From Trabulsiella odontotermitis (lineage in GTDB: Bacteria; Pseudomonadota; Gammaproteobacteria; Enterobacterales; Enterobacteriaceae), in NCBI RefSeq assembly GCF_030053895.1, contig NZ_CP125781.1, positions 992,001-1,056,000 on the forward strand: a stretch of DNA of 64,000 nucleotides, in the 5' to 3' direction. The position numbers and the translations under genes are program-made. The notes under the pieces were generated by a model, which was not told the DNA's origin, made no database searches, and was given only the letters and a program-made list of their open reading frames with translations. Positions within the stretch are counted from its first letter, which is position 1. The number at the start of each line of letters is the position of its first letter. This document shows, in pieces, positions 1-8,363 of the stretch.

Positions 1-57
1 AAAGCCAATCAACGTCCGCTGGTATCGCATTTTCGCCAGATCCTGCGCAGCGAATAA
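1..57 (+). CDS. 3' end of a gene entering from the left edge, product not recognised
   Basis: The first 18 codons read openly in frame 1 and end with TAA, giving a C-terminus finishing in FRQILRSE. A strong hairpin terminator follows at once, which supports a real gene end. The tail would suit a LysR-type regulator, which would fit a divergent or neighbouring malate gene set, but 18 residues are too few to identify it. Confidence 0.4.
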   Translation, partial: KANQRPLVSHFRQILRSE

Positions 58-61
58 AAAA

Positions 62-97
62 ATTCCGCTTTCGTGCCCGACGAAAGCGGAGGCTTTT
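62..97. terminator. bidirectional Rho-independent terminator
   Basis: The stem arms CCGCTTTCGT and ACGAAAGCGG (10 bp, perfect) enclose a 5-nt loop. On the plus strand a short T run follows. On the minus strand the stem runs into a longer T tract that overlaps the plus-strand stop codon. It sits between the convergent ends of the left-edge gene and the malic enzyme gene and probably serves both. Confidence 0.85.
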
Positions 98-120
98 CAC
101 GTTCCCCATATCGACGGGAT

Positions 121-1815
121 CTAGATTGCCCGTCGCTTATAAGGGCGATACTCCGGTAACCAGAACTCCGCAGTAATACTCTGGCGCAGGGCATCATCAT
201 CCATTTCATTTGCCACGCCAGACTGCTGCGCCGCCTTGCCTACCGCAAAGGCAATATAGCGGGTGATATCGCAGATCGTACTGATTTCCGGCAGCAGCCC
301 ACCAGTGCCATGACACACCAGTGGTGAAACCTCGGCAAGCGCACGACTCGCCGCCATCAGCATCGCTTCCGTGACCCTTTTCGCGCCACAGGCCAGCACG
401 CCCAGCCCTATCGCCGGGAAGATGTAAACGTTATTGCATTGTGATATCGGGATAGTCCGCCCTACATAATCCACCGGTTCACAAGGACTGCCGGTGGCAA
501 CAATCGCATTCCCTTCAGTCCAGTGAAGAATATCTTCTGGCCGGGCTTCCATTCGCGACGTTGGGTTAGACAGCGGCAAAATGATCGGTCGTTCGCAGTG
601 GCGGTACATCGTGCGTATCACCTCTTCAGTAAACAACCCCGACTGCCCCGAAACGCCCAGCAGAATGGTGGGTTTCGCATAGTGAATCACCTCCAGCAAC
701 GACGGTGTGGCGCCAGCGTATTTCCAGTCCGCCAGCCATTCGGGAGGTTGCGCCAGTGGCGCCTGAAAATCGGCCAGTGAGGGGGTTGTCGTCATTACCA
801 GACCGTCACGATCCACCATAAAAATGGTTTTACTGGCCTCATCGACATGCATCCCTTCAGCTACCCGACAGGCGATGATATGCCGGGCGATGCCGCAGCC
901 CGCCGCTCCGGCACCCACAATCACAATCGACTGCTGACTGAAATCACACTGATTACTGCGACACGCCGCTAAAATCGTCGCCAGCGCAACAGAGGCAGTT
1001 CCCTGAATATCATCATTGAAGCAGCACAACGCATTCCGATAGCGATGCAGCAAAGGAACCGCGGTGTGCTGGGCAAAATCCTCAAACTGCAACAAAACAT
1101 CCGGCCAACGGCGCTTAACGGCGGCGATGAACAGGTCAATAAAAGCGAAATATTCCTCGCCGGTAATCCGCGGATGGCGCCAGCCTATATAGCGAGGATC
1201 GTCCAGTAACTGCGGGTTATTAGTTCCGACATCCAGCATGATGGGTAACGTCTGCGCTGGATTCACGCCGCCGCAGACGGTGTAGAGCGACAGTTTGCCA
1301 ATGGGAATGCCCATTCCGCCGACGCCGAGGTCACCCAGACCGAGGATCCGCTCGCCGTCCGTGACCACGATAACGCTGACATCGTGGCGCGGAATGTCAT
1401 GCAGAATATCGTCAATACGGTCACGATCGGGCCATGAGATAAACACGCCTCTGGCCCGGCGGTAGATCCCGGAAAATTTTTCACAGGCGGTACCCACCAC
1501 CGGGGTATAAACCATCGGCAACATCTCCGGGAGATGTTTTTTCAGGAGATGGTAAAACAGTGTCTCATTCGTATCCTGAATATTACGCAGGTAGATATGC
1601 CGGGCGTTATCTGAGTCGGTATCCTGATACTGTTGATAAGCACGTTCAGCTTGCTCATCGATATTTTCAATGGCGCTGGGCAGTAATCCATTGAGATTAA
1701 AATCATTCCTCTCCTGCCGGGTAAAACTGCTTCCCTTATTCAGAAGAGGTGATTCCAGTAACAATTTGCCCGTAAACGGGACGTACAGCACATCGTCTCT
1801 CACGTTGCTATCCAT
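121..1815 (-). CDS. NAD-type malic enzyme (MaeA/SfcA family)
   Basis: Oxidatively decarboxylates L-malate to pyruvate in the cytoplasm. The 564 residues match the length of E. coli MaeA. The N-terminal malic domain has the family tyrosine in MVYTPVVGTACEKF (near residue 100), the metal-site stretch LQFEDF, and CFNDDIQGTA; the Rossmann glycine motif GAGAAGCGIAR follows near residue 310. It differs at many positions from E. coli MaeA as I recall it, so it may be a paralogue dedicated to this cluster rather than the housekeeping enzyme. It begins about 16 bp after the DcuC-family gene on the same strand and is probably co-transcribed, which suggests that imported dicarboxylate is drained to pyruvate. 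The Shine-Dalgarno before the ATG is weak, consistent with translational coupling. The family call is secure; orthology is not. Confidence 0.93.
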   Translation of the reverse strand: MDSNVRDDVLYVPFTGKLLLESPLLNKGSSFTRQERNDFNLNGLLPSAIENIDEQAERAYQQYQDTDSDNARHIYLRNIQDTNETLFYHLLKKHLPEMLPMVYTPVVGTACEKFSGIYRRARGVFISWPDRDRIDDILHDIPRHDVSVIVVTDGERILGLGDLGVGGMGIPIGKLSLYTVCGGVNPAQTLPIMLDVGTNNPQLLDDPRYIGWRHPRITGEEYFAFIDLFIAAVKRRWPDVLLQFEDFAQHTAVPLLHRYRNALCCFNDDIQGTASVALATILAACRSNQCDFSQQSIVIVGAGAAGCGIARHIIACRVAEGMHVDEASKTIFMVDRDGLVMTTTPSLADFQAPLAQPPEWLADWKYAGATPSLLEVIHYAKPTILLGVSGQSGLFTEEVIRTMYRHCERPIILPLSNPTSRMEARPEDILHWTEGNAIVATGSPCEPVDYVGRTIPISQCNNVYIFPAIGLGVLACGAKRVTEAMLMAASRALAEVSPLVCHGTGGLLPEISTICDITRYIAFAVGKAAQQSGVANEMDDDALRQSITAEFWLPEYRPYKRRAI

Positions 1816-1831
1816 GGTTATCAGCAGAAAT

Positions 1832-3199
1832 TTAAATCAGGACGTAGTTGGCAATTAACATGGCGACAATACCCGCCAGCGCCGGAAGTAATGTTCTTCT
1901 GACGATCATAAACGGCGAACATTCACCCGCTTTACTGACGGCGATGATGATGCCGGCAACCGGTGAAATGGCGCGACCCATGCCCGCCATCAGTTGCATC
2001 GGCAGGATCATATTGACCGCGCTTTCACCAAACTTTGCCGCAATCGACGGTGCCAGCCCGGAAAAAGAGAAGAATGCCGCCACGCCGGAACCCGTCAATA
2101 CTGCCGTAATACCCACCAGTGCGGTCATCACCAGGGTCATGCTGGTGAAGCCTAAGCCGGCGTTCTGAACCGATTGCAGGAGATAATCCACAGCACCGAT
2201 TTTTTGCAGCCCCTGGGCGTAGATATCCGCGCAAACCAGCAGGGACACAATGCTGGTAAACATGCTGCCCATGCCTTTAAAGAACACCTGCAAACCTTTG
2301 CAGCAGGTCCGGAAATCACGCGTGGTGACCAGCTCAAAAAAGAAGGCGACGATGGCGCCCAAAATCATCGCTGTGACCACATCAATTTTGACTGATGTGA
2401 TCAGCAGCGGGCTGAACACCAGCACAAGGACTACAGGTAAAACAGGGAGAAGCGCATATATCACCGGAGCCTTACGTCCTTCTTCTTCCTCCGCGGCAAC
2501 CTCTTGTTCGCCAGGCACAAACCCGTCTTTTTTATCGAAATATTTCGCCGTGAAGAAAATCACTACTGCAACCGCCAGCATCACGACCGCCGCCACGGGC
2601 ATCTGGTAATGGGCAAAGTAAATGGCGCTTTCCATTCCGGCATGTTTCGCCGCCAGGTTAGCCGTGCCGACGGCCGGGCCAAGATCCATAAACGCGCACA
2701 AACCGATCATGGCGGCCGCAGAGGCTTTACTCACGCCCAGACGCACCAGTACGGGGAAGAAAGTGACCAGCAATAACATCGCTAAACCAGCCGCGCTGGA
2801 GATAGCCACATGCAACAATTGCGCACAGATATAACCCAGCGCGAGGATAAGATAAGGCGCTTTGATCACCTTTAAGGGGCGAATGCACATATTCACCATC
2901 GCATTCGACGCTTTAATATGATCCATATAACTGGCGAACCCGCCGGCGGCCATGATGATCAAACCAATACCCGCAATTTGGGTCGTCAGCGATTCTTTGG
3001 CAAAGCTGAAGATATCCAGCCAGGTGGATCCGGTTGATTTTGCTTTGTCGTACAGAATACTATTTTCAGGAAAAAACAGCACCGTAATGGTGAGTAATGC
3101 TAAACCTGCGAGTAATAAAACAGTTTGCGGCTGATAATTTTTAACAATTAGCCACGCGGCAATTACTGTTATCACTATTGCTATAATAAACGCTGTCAT
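1832..3199 (-). CDS. DcuC-family C4-dicarboxylate carrier
   Basis: Inner-membrane carrier of 455 residues with about a dozen hydrophobic helices, a cytoplasmic charged loop near residues 225-245 (GEQEVAAEEEEG) and glycine/alanine-rich re-entrant segments typical of the DcuC/IT superfamily. E. coli DcuC moves fumarate, malate and succinate anaerobically. Here the following malic enzyme gene suggests net uptake of a C4-dicarboxylate or of a derivative containing one. It is the first gene of a two-gene minus-strand operon, divergent from the RpiR regulator. An inverted repeat shared with the neighbouring lyase/porin promoter region lies 89 bp upstream of its start. The exact substrate cannot be read from the sequence. 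Confidence 0.88.
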   Translation of the reverse strand: MTAFIIAIVITVIAAWLIVKNYQPQTVLLLAGLALLTITVLFFPENSILYDKAKSTGSTWLDIFSFAKESLTTQIAGIGLIIMAAGGFASYMDHIKASNAMVNMCIRPLKVIKAPYLILALGYICAQLLHVAISSAAGLAMLLLVTFFPVLVRLGVSKASAAAMIGLCAFMDLGPAVGTANLAAKHAGMESAIYFAHYQMPVAAVVMLAVAVVIFFTAKYFDKKDGFVPGEQEVAAEEEEGRKAPVIYALLPVLPVVLVLVFSPLLITSVKIDVVTAMILGAIVAFFFELVTTRDFRTCCKGLQVFFKGMGSMFTSIVSLLVCADIYAQGLQKIGAVDYLLQSVQNAGLGFTSMTLVMTALVGITAVLTGSGVAAFFSFSGLAPSIAAKFGESAVNMILPMQLMAGMGRAISPVAGIIIAVSKAGECSPFMIVRRTLLPALAGIVAMLIANYVLI

Positions 3200-3287
3200 A
3201 ATAGAAATCCCTAATGCGCGATAATCACTGAGTTAAGCGTTTTGACCTGGAGATTCAATTCTAATCATTGGTGTTGATGCAAAATAC

Positions 3288-3304
3288 GGGAAAGGTCATT
3301 TCCC
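3288..3304. promoter_or_regulatory. inverted repeat GGGAAA-N5-TTTCCC, candidate regulon operator (copy 1)
   Basis: Perfect 6-bp arms with a 5-bp spacer in the intergenic region between the divergent DcuC-family and RpiR genes. The same architecture occurs three times more between the lyase and porin genes (5826, 5860, 6044). The recurrence at both divergent promoter regions of one cluster makes it the best candidate for the binding site of the RpiR-family regulator encoded between them. That assignment is inference. Confidence 0.65.
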
Positions 3305-3421
3305 AGTATTTTTTGTGAGAAGGATCGCATCTTATCTGCATCTGAGTGATGGGATGAAGAAATTCTGGAAAACAGTTAATATTAAAGGCTATGACGTAAT
3401 TGACGCCCGCAGGGGATTATC

Positions 3422-3441
3422 TTATAACAACTCTGTTATAA
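3422..3441. promoter_or_regulatory. 20-bp inverted repeat upstream of rpiR-like gene
   Basis: TTATAACA and TGTTATAA form perfect 8-bp arms around ACTC, ending 21 bp before the preferred ATG of the regulator. The position suits an autoregulatory operator or an AT-rich promoter element. It differs in sequence from the GGGAAW repeat of this cluster, so two different proteins, or two modes of binding, may act here. Confidence 0.5.
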
Positions 3442-3462
3442 AATAGTCTCCGGGTGGCATAT

Positions 3463-4344
3463 ATGTACAGAAAAAGAACACTAAGTCTGGATGAGTATAA
3501 TTCGTTAACAAAAAGTATTGGCGAGTTAACAGAATCAGAATGTCGGCTTAATAAATATATTAACAAGCATTTTAATGAGCTGCCCTATCATGGCATTGTC
3601 GATCTTTCACAAAATGCGGCGGTGAGTAAAGCGACAATTGGCCGCTTTCTGAATAAAGTCGGGTTTACCGGCTACGCAGCCTTCAGAAGGGCGCTTGATA
3701 CCACCCTGTCTGAGAATAAAATCTCGGCGCCTTTTGAAAAAAACATCCGCCAGCGGAACAAGAGTACCATTACGACTGAGCATATTGTTGGTGAATTCAC
3801 GCACCGGGTATCCTCACTCTTTGCCGGATTTAAAAACAGCATCAATATAAATAATTTAAACGAATTTATTACACTGGTACTGAATGACCAACGGCACATT
3901 TATGCGGTAGGGCCGTCATCATCGCATGCGATGGCGATTCACTTTTGCACGCTGCTCAAGTACTTCCGCAGTAACATCACTCTGCTGCCCACTGACATTA
4001 GCGAACTTCCTAAATGCTTGATGGACATTAAAGAAGATGATGTGCTGGTTGTTTTTTCCTACTATCGTTTTAACCGTGTCGCGCTCAATATTGCAAAATG
4101 GTTCAGAAAGAAAAATGCCAACGTCGTGCTGATTACTAATTCCGAAGCTAATCCTTATGGCAAATTTTGCGAACTGCAATTTGTTGTTCCAAGTGATGCG
4201 CAATCCATTTTTCAAAGCCGAATTATAGGCTTCTTCTTTATCGAGCTGATTTTGCATCTGGCTTACGAGAAAGGGGACAGCGAGGGCAATTTTGCCCAAC
4301 TGGAAGAATTGTTTGAGTTCTTTGAGACCTTCTCCGCGTCCTGA
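3463..4344 (+). CDS. RpiR/MurR-family transcriptional regulator
   Basis: 293 residues from the ATG. An N-terminal RpiR helix-turn-helix (VDLSQNAAVSKATIGRFLNKVGFTGY, described by its core SKATIGRFLNKVGF) covers roughly residues 25-75. A C-terminal SIS sugar-phosphate-binding fold (IYAVGPSSSHAMA, then DVLVVFSYYRFNR and VVLITNSEANP) runs from about 140 to 250. An in-frame GTG lies three codons earlier, but only the ATG has a purine-rich GGGTGG at proper spacing. The protein is divergent from the carrier/malic enzyme pair and is the only regulator in this cluster, so it probably controls both the carrier operon and the lyase/porin genes through the shared repeats. SIS regulators usually sense phosphosugars; its ligand here is unknown. 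Confidence 0.88.
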   Translation: MYRKRTLSLDEYNSLTKSIGELTESECRLNKYINKHFNELPYHGIVDLSQNAAVSKATIGRFLNKVGFTGYAAFRRALDTTLSENKISAPFEKNIRQRNKSTITTEHIVGEFTHRVSSLFAGFKNSININNLNEFITLVLNDQRHIYAVGPSSSHAMAIHFCTLLKYFRSNITLLPTDISELPKCLMDIKEDDVLVVFSYYRFNRVALNIAKWFRKKNANVVLITNSEANPYGKFCELQFVVPSDAQSIFQSRIIGFFFIELILHLAYEKGDSEGNFAQLEELFEFFETFSAS

Positions 4345-4374
4345 TACCCGGTTGAGTATCAGGACGGGAGGTTA

Positions 4375-5745
4375 TCAGGCAATATCAGCTATCTTAATCT
4401 TTTCGAATTTGTCGACGGTTTCGGCGATCAATTCATCGTTACAGCCAATATAAGAAAGCGGCTCGCAGGCCTCAGCGATCTCGTTTTGCGATAAAGCGGC
4501 CAGAATCTCCGGGCTGGACTGTACGATCGCCATAAAACTTTGCTCACCATCAGCCTGCATTAAGAGGGTTTTTACCAGGTTATAGGCGGGCTCCCGACCA
4601 ATTTTTGCGGCAAGCTTCATCGTCAGTGATTCAGACATAATGAAATGCTTTGAGCAGGCAAAATTGGCGCGCATTTTTACTTCATTAACAATAAGATGCG
4701 AAAGCAGTTTTTCCGCACGCGTCAGACTGGTCGATAACGCATTCGATGCTTCAGGCAGAATCGTCCAGTTCAGTACCCGCATGGAAGCCGCGCGGACATC
4801 CTGCTGGTCGAGCATCGCTGGCGCGCCGGAGGCGTACATCCATCCCATTCTTGCCAGCGTCTGAATCATATTGCTGGCGCGTGGGTTAGCCTTATGCGGC
4901 ATGGTGCTGGAACCGCCACCGCCTTCTCCCTCCATCACCTCGGCAATGGGGGTGCGGCCCATGGTTTCGACATCATTTGCCAGGCGGCACAGCGTACCGT
5001 GAATCAGCGCAAAGCACTGTACCACCTCGACAATGGCGTCCTGGCTGGCATTGTTTATGCCACAAGGGATATTCAACCCCAGCGCCTGCATTAAACGTTC
5101 ACGCGTCGCCATCCCCTGCGCACCCACAGAGGCAAGATTCCCCACCGCACCACCAAACAGACCGGTAATGGCGCGGGGATAGAGCTGCTGAAGCCGGACA
5201 AGATGCCGGTTCACCTCAGCCAGATAACCGGAAACGTGTAACCCCCAGGTCGTGGCGGAAGCATCTACCGAATTGGTGCGCGCAACCATCACGGTGCGGG
5301 AGTGCTTCACTGCCATCGTCTTCATCTCTTCGCCAACGGTAATCAGTTGCTGATACACCAACTGCAGCGCCTGCTGCAACCGCATCGCCAGGCCAGAATC
5401 CAGTAAATCCTGGGTCGTACATCCCCAATGGAGATACTGACTCACCAGTGGCGTGCCGGAAGCCGAGATCTGATCGATCAACGGTTTGATCGCCATTCCC
5501 ACGGATTGTGTTCCCTGCGCTAAGGCAGGCCAGTCCAGCGTTAAGTCGCGACAGGCGTGATCAATTTCTATCGCCGCCTGCGCCGGGATGATCCCCAGAT
5601 CGCTTTGTACACGCGCGACTGTCGCTTCAAAGCGTAGCCAGCAGCGAATCAGATTGTCGTCAGACCATATTTCCCGCATCTGGTCATTGGTGAACAGAGG
5701 GGAATAGAGATCAGAATCAAATACGGTTGTTTGCTTACCGTACAT
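4375..5745 (-). CDS. fumarase/aspartase-superfamily lyase (adenylosuccinate lyase / PcaB-like)
   Basis: Enzymes of this superfamily eliminate fumarate from an N- or O-succinyl compound, or (PcaB) cycloisomerise a carboxymuconate. The signature loop GEGGGGSSTMPHKANP (GSxxMPxKxNP) and the upstream TTQD motif (WGCTTQDLLDSG) are intact, so it should be active. It is not aspA, fumC, purB or argH by overall appearance. The frame is open further upstream to 5859, but the ATG chosen here has GGAGAGG six bases before it, and two candidate operators lie inside the longer version. That gives 456 residues, close to the PcaB length. Its neighbours (dicarboxylate carrier, malic enzyme, porin, esterase) suggest it releases fumarate from an imported succinyl compound. 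Substrate unknown. Confidence 0.85.
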   Translation of the reverse strand: MYGKQTTVFDSDLYSPLFTNDQMREIWSDDNLIRCWLRFEATVARVQSDLGIIPAQAAIEIDHACRDLTLDWPALAQGTQSVGMAIKPLIDQISASGTPLVSQYLHWGCTTQDLLDSGLAMRLQQALQLVYQQLITVGEEMKTMAVKHSRTVMVARTNSVDASATTWGLHVSGYLAEVNRHLVRLQQLYPRAITGLFGGAVGNLASVGAQGMATRERLMQALGLNIPCGINNASQDAIVEVVQCFALIHGTLCRLANDVETMGRTPIAEVMEGEGGGGSSTMPHKANPRASNMIQTLARMGWMYASGAPAMLDQQDVRAASMRVLNWTILPEASNALSTSLTRAEKLLSHLIVNEVKMRANFACSKHFIMSESLTMKLAAKIGREPAYNLVKTLLMQADGEQSFMAIVQSSPEILAALSQNEIAEACEPLSYIGCNDELIAETVDKFEKIKIADIA

Positions 5746-5825
5746 ACGGTACCTCTCCGGTAATGAAAGCATCGTAATAATAGTGTGATTAACCGATTTT
5801 GCGGGATCTGCGTTCCAATTTACAG

Positions 5826-5876
5826 GGGAAAATACATTTCCCATCGCAAAAGAGAACATGGGAATGTGATATTCCC
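5826..5876. promoter_or_regulatory. tandem inverted repeats, candidate regulon operators (copies 2 and 3)
   Basis: Copy 2 is GGGAAA-ATACA-TTTCCC at 5826-5842 and copy 3 is GGGAAT-GTGAT-ATTCCC at 5860-5876. Both have perfect 6-bp arms and a 5-bp spacer, identical in architecture to the copy upstream of the DcuC-family gene. Their centres are 34 bp apart. They lie upstream of the lyase start at 5745 and in the lyase/porin divergent region, where cooperative binding of a dimeric regulator could control both directions. Confidence 0.7.
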
Positions 5877-6043
5877 AACGTCATGTTTGTTTTACTGTAA
5901 AAGTGCGATAGATTTCACAGTATTTTTAAAATTATCTCCAGAGTAAAAATAAAATCTGATCGAGTTATGTTAGCAAATACTGAAATAATTAATGCAAGAA
6001 TGCGATGCGGTATATTTATGCGTGAATAATCACATTTTATTAC

Positions 6044-6060
6044 GAGAAAAAACAATTCCC
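6044..6060. promoter_or_regulatory. imperfect GAGAAA-N5-ATTCCC repeat (copy 4)
   Basis: Same arm and spacer geometry as the three perfect copies, with one arm less symmetrical. It ends 97 bp upstream of the porin start codon and so could serve the plus-strand porin/hydrolase operon. Confidence 0.45.
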
Positions 6061-6157
6061 ATATCGGATTTAATTCATTCTCACGAACAATTATCTCGCA
6101 GTTAACCTTTTATGACCAGGAAGTGAATGCTTCCTTGAGGCTTTCTTGAGGGATTAT

Positions 6158-7198
6158 ATGAAAATAAAACACTATTCACTAATATTACTGATGGGTATGA
6201 ACTCTTCTGCATTTGCCTTAAATGTCTACGATAAAGACGGTAATACGCTGGATATCTATGGGCGTGTCGAGGGTACTATTGCCAGCGGTGACAACTCATT
6301 CGCCGGAAGCGAAACTCGCAGCGATCTGGGCGGTCGTTTAGGGGTTTATCTCACGAAAGATTTAACGTTTTTGCCTGATACCAAAGTTGTCGGTCGCCTG
6401 GAGTGGCAGGTTCGTACCGAGAAAAACGATAACAACACCGGTGACAGCGACCTGGAAGCCCGCTACTCATACATCGGTTTGTCGAACAAAACGTGGGGTG
6501 AAGTGATCGCGGGCAGAACGAAAAACCCGCTCTATCAGGTCATGCGAATGACTGATAAATATAAAAATTTCACCCCCAACGTCTATAATTACGGCGTGAC
6601 GACCATTGACGATTCTTACCAGTTCAACCGTCAGGACGGTACTGTTCAGTGGAACGCCAAATTTGCCGGTAACGAAATCCAGATGGCGTGGGTTACCGGT
6701 AATGGTAATAGCGACAACGACGCCATGGACTATGGTGCAATGGCGAGCTACCGGAAATTATTCCGGCTTGGTGATGTCAGAATTACGCCAGCAATTGCTG
6801 CCAGCCGTTATAAACGTCAGGACGGTGTTGTGACCACAGATGGCCGTAATCAGCACGATCAGATCATGGGGGGACTCCAGCTCAATTATCAAGCCTGGGA
6901 GCTGGCAGTAACGGCATTACGCACTTCTATTTCTCGCGATAATAAAAGCGACAATAATTTTAATGGATTCGACTCACTCCTTTCCTATAACTTTGGCAAG
7001 GTTAAAGTCCTGGGCGGTTATAGTGTTTTAAATGAAGATGATAAAGATATTGCTGAAAAAGAAGACTGGCGCGTGGAAACGCAATTAACGTTGGCAAAAG
7101 ATACCTGGTTATCTTTCACTTACGATAAATCGCTCGCCAATAAAAACCAAAAAACCAATGATGATGCCCTTATCGTCGGGCTTCGTTATGATTTCTGA
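6158..7198 (+). CDS. general porin-family outer-membrane protein
   Basis: 346 residues with a signal peptide ending near ...SSAFA, followed by LNVYDKDGNTLDIYGRVEG, the typical first strand of Gram-negative trimeric porins (OmpC/OmpF/PhoE family). It has alternating amphipathic strands throughout and ends in LRYDF with the C-terminal Phe needed for BAM insertion. It is a divergent member without the classical PEFGG constriction-loop motif. The ATG is preferred over the in-frame TTG four codons upstream because GAGGGA precedes it. The hydrolase gene begins 10 bp after its stop codon, so the two are co-transcribed. Together they suggest outer-membrane entry and periplasmic processing of the substrate of this cluster. 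Confidence 0.88.
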   Translation: MKIKHYSLILLMGMNSSAFALNVYDKDGNTLDIYGRVEGTIASGDNSFAGSETRSDLGGRLGVYLTKDLTFLPDTKVVGRLEWQVRTEKNDNNTGDSDLEARYSYIGLSNKTWGEVIAGRTKNPLYQVMRMTDKYKNFTPNVYNYGVTTIDDSYQFNRQDGTVQWNAKFAGNEIQMAWVTGNGNSDNDAMDYGAMASYRKLFRLGDVRITPAIAASRYKRQDGVVTTDGRNQHDQIMGGLQLNYQAWELAVTALRTSISRDNKSDNNFNGFDSLLSYNFGKVKVLGGYSVLNEDDKDIAEKEDWRVETQLTLAKDTWLSFTYDKSLANKNQKTNDDALIVGLRYDF

Positions 7199-7208
7199 GA
7201 GGCTACAC

Positions 7209-7979
7209 ATGAAAAGGCTCGCTCTGCTCGCCACGGCGGCAATGCTGACTTTTGGCAGCGTAAGCAGTTATGCGGATACATTAATTGCGCCTTCGCCGCA
7301 TGCTAAAATGGATGGGGATAATAAAATTATCGCCCTGTACGGTAATTCATACACGTTTTACAACAACAATATTAATACCCGTCTGCGGGATCTGACAAAA
7401 TCTTTACTGCCGGATCACGCTAAAGGCTATCAGTATCGTGGGATCACCATCTCCAGTGGTCGCTTAGGCTGGCATATTCCCAACCTTGAGTATCAGAACA
7501 GCCTGCAGAAATGGGATGTGGTGATCCTGCAAGGTAACTCCACCGAGCCTGTCTCGAAGAAAGAGAGTTCCCGAGAGAACTTCGTCGAATCGGCAACTAA
7601 AATGGCCGAGATGGCGCACAACGCGGGCGCAAAAGTGGTCTACTTTATGACCTGGGCAAAGCGCGATAAACCGGAAGAAACCCAGAAGCTTGCCGATGCC
7701 TATTTGTCTGTTGCGCAAAAAACGGGTGGCTACGTTGCGCCAGTCGGACTCGCGTTTGAAAAAGCCCGCAAGGCGCATCCGGAGATTAACCTGTATTACC
7801 AGGACGGCATGCACCCGTCGATGGCTGGCACCTATTTAGCCGCCTGCGTCTTCTTTGCCACGTTGTATAACCAGTCCCCGGTTGGAGGCGCACTGCCGAT
7901 CGACACTGACATGACCCCGGCAACGGCAAAAGCCTTACAACAGGTTGCCTGGGAAACGGTAACTGAATTTCAAAAATAA
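7209..7979 (+). CDS. periplasmic SGNH-type hydrolase
   Basis: 256 residues. A signal peptide (MKRLALLATAAMLTFGSVSSYA) directs it to the periplasm. The four SGNH blocks are visible: Ser47 in LYGNSYT (GNS replaces the usual GDS), Gly near SSGRLGW, Asn110 in LQGNSTEP, and Asp199/His202 in QDGMHPS, so the catalytic set is complete. The family cleaves carboxyl esters, for example acetyl groups on sugars. The frame overlaps the end of the porin gene in another reading frame; the true start is the ATG after GAGGC just past the porin stop. Its place behind the porin suggests it removes an ester from the imported compound before uptake. Substrate unknown. Confidence 0.8.
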   Translation: MKRLALLATAAMLTFGSVSSYADTLIAPSPHAKMDGDNKIIALYGNSYTFYNNNINTRLRDLTKSLLPDHAKGYQYRGITISSGRLGWHIPNLEYQNSLQKWDVVILQGNSTEPVSKKESSRENFVESATKMAEMAHNAGAKVVYFMTWAKRDKPEETQKLADAYLSVAQKTGGYVAPVGLAFEKARKAHPEINLYYQDGMHPSMAGTYLAACVFFATLYNQSPVGGALPIDTDMTPATAKALQQVAWETVTEFQK

Positions 7980-8363
7980 CCCGCGCGCCAGAAAAGCGTA
8001 ACAACTCAACCCCACCTCCTTTATCGTCCGGCATGCTGACCTCTGTGTTGGCATGTCGTTACCTCTGAATACGCTCTCGCTTTAAGTGAAACTGACTGGT
8101 TTAAAGTTATGTCGATCACAAATCTATTCGCTAAAAAATAATTTTATTGACGTTCATGTGAATTACTGAGAGTTTCGTGTGGAACCGGTTACCTATCATG
8201 GTTTCTTATACGTGATAGCGACATCATTTCTGTCACAACTGGAGCGGGATCAGTTTTTAGCGACGACATGAACGTGCGTTGGGGCCTGCTATTGCCTGTA
8301 AAAAGGTAATTTAATCAGTGGCATAAAGAATACACGCACGACATATCCAGAGAGCAATAACGA
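7980..8363 (+). promoter_or_regulatory. intergenic region with LacI-type operator upstream of PTS gene
   Basis: No gene is seen in this 384-bp stretch. At 8183-8190 the core AACCGGTT lies in a larger imperfect palindrome (GGAACC-GGTTACC at 8181-8193), which resembles operators of LacI/GalR-family regulators such as AscG that control beta-glucoside genes. No LacI gene lies next to it; the one at 21605 has a different palindrome at its own start. I see no confident terminator after the hydrolase gene. Confidence 0.4.

Noticed and set aside
5746..5859. N-terminal extension of the fumarase-superfamily lyase
   Set aside because: The extension lacks a ribosome site and covers two perfect candidate operators, whereas the ATG at 5745 has GGAGAGG at six bases.
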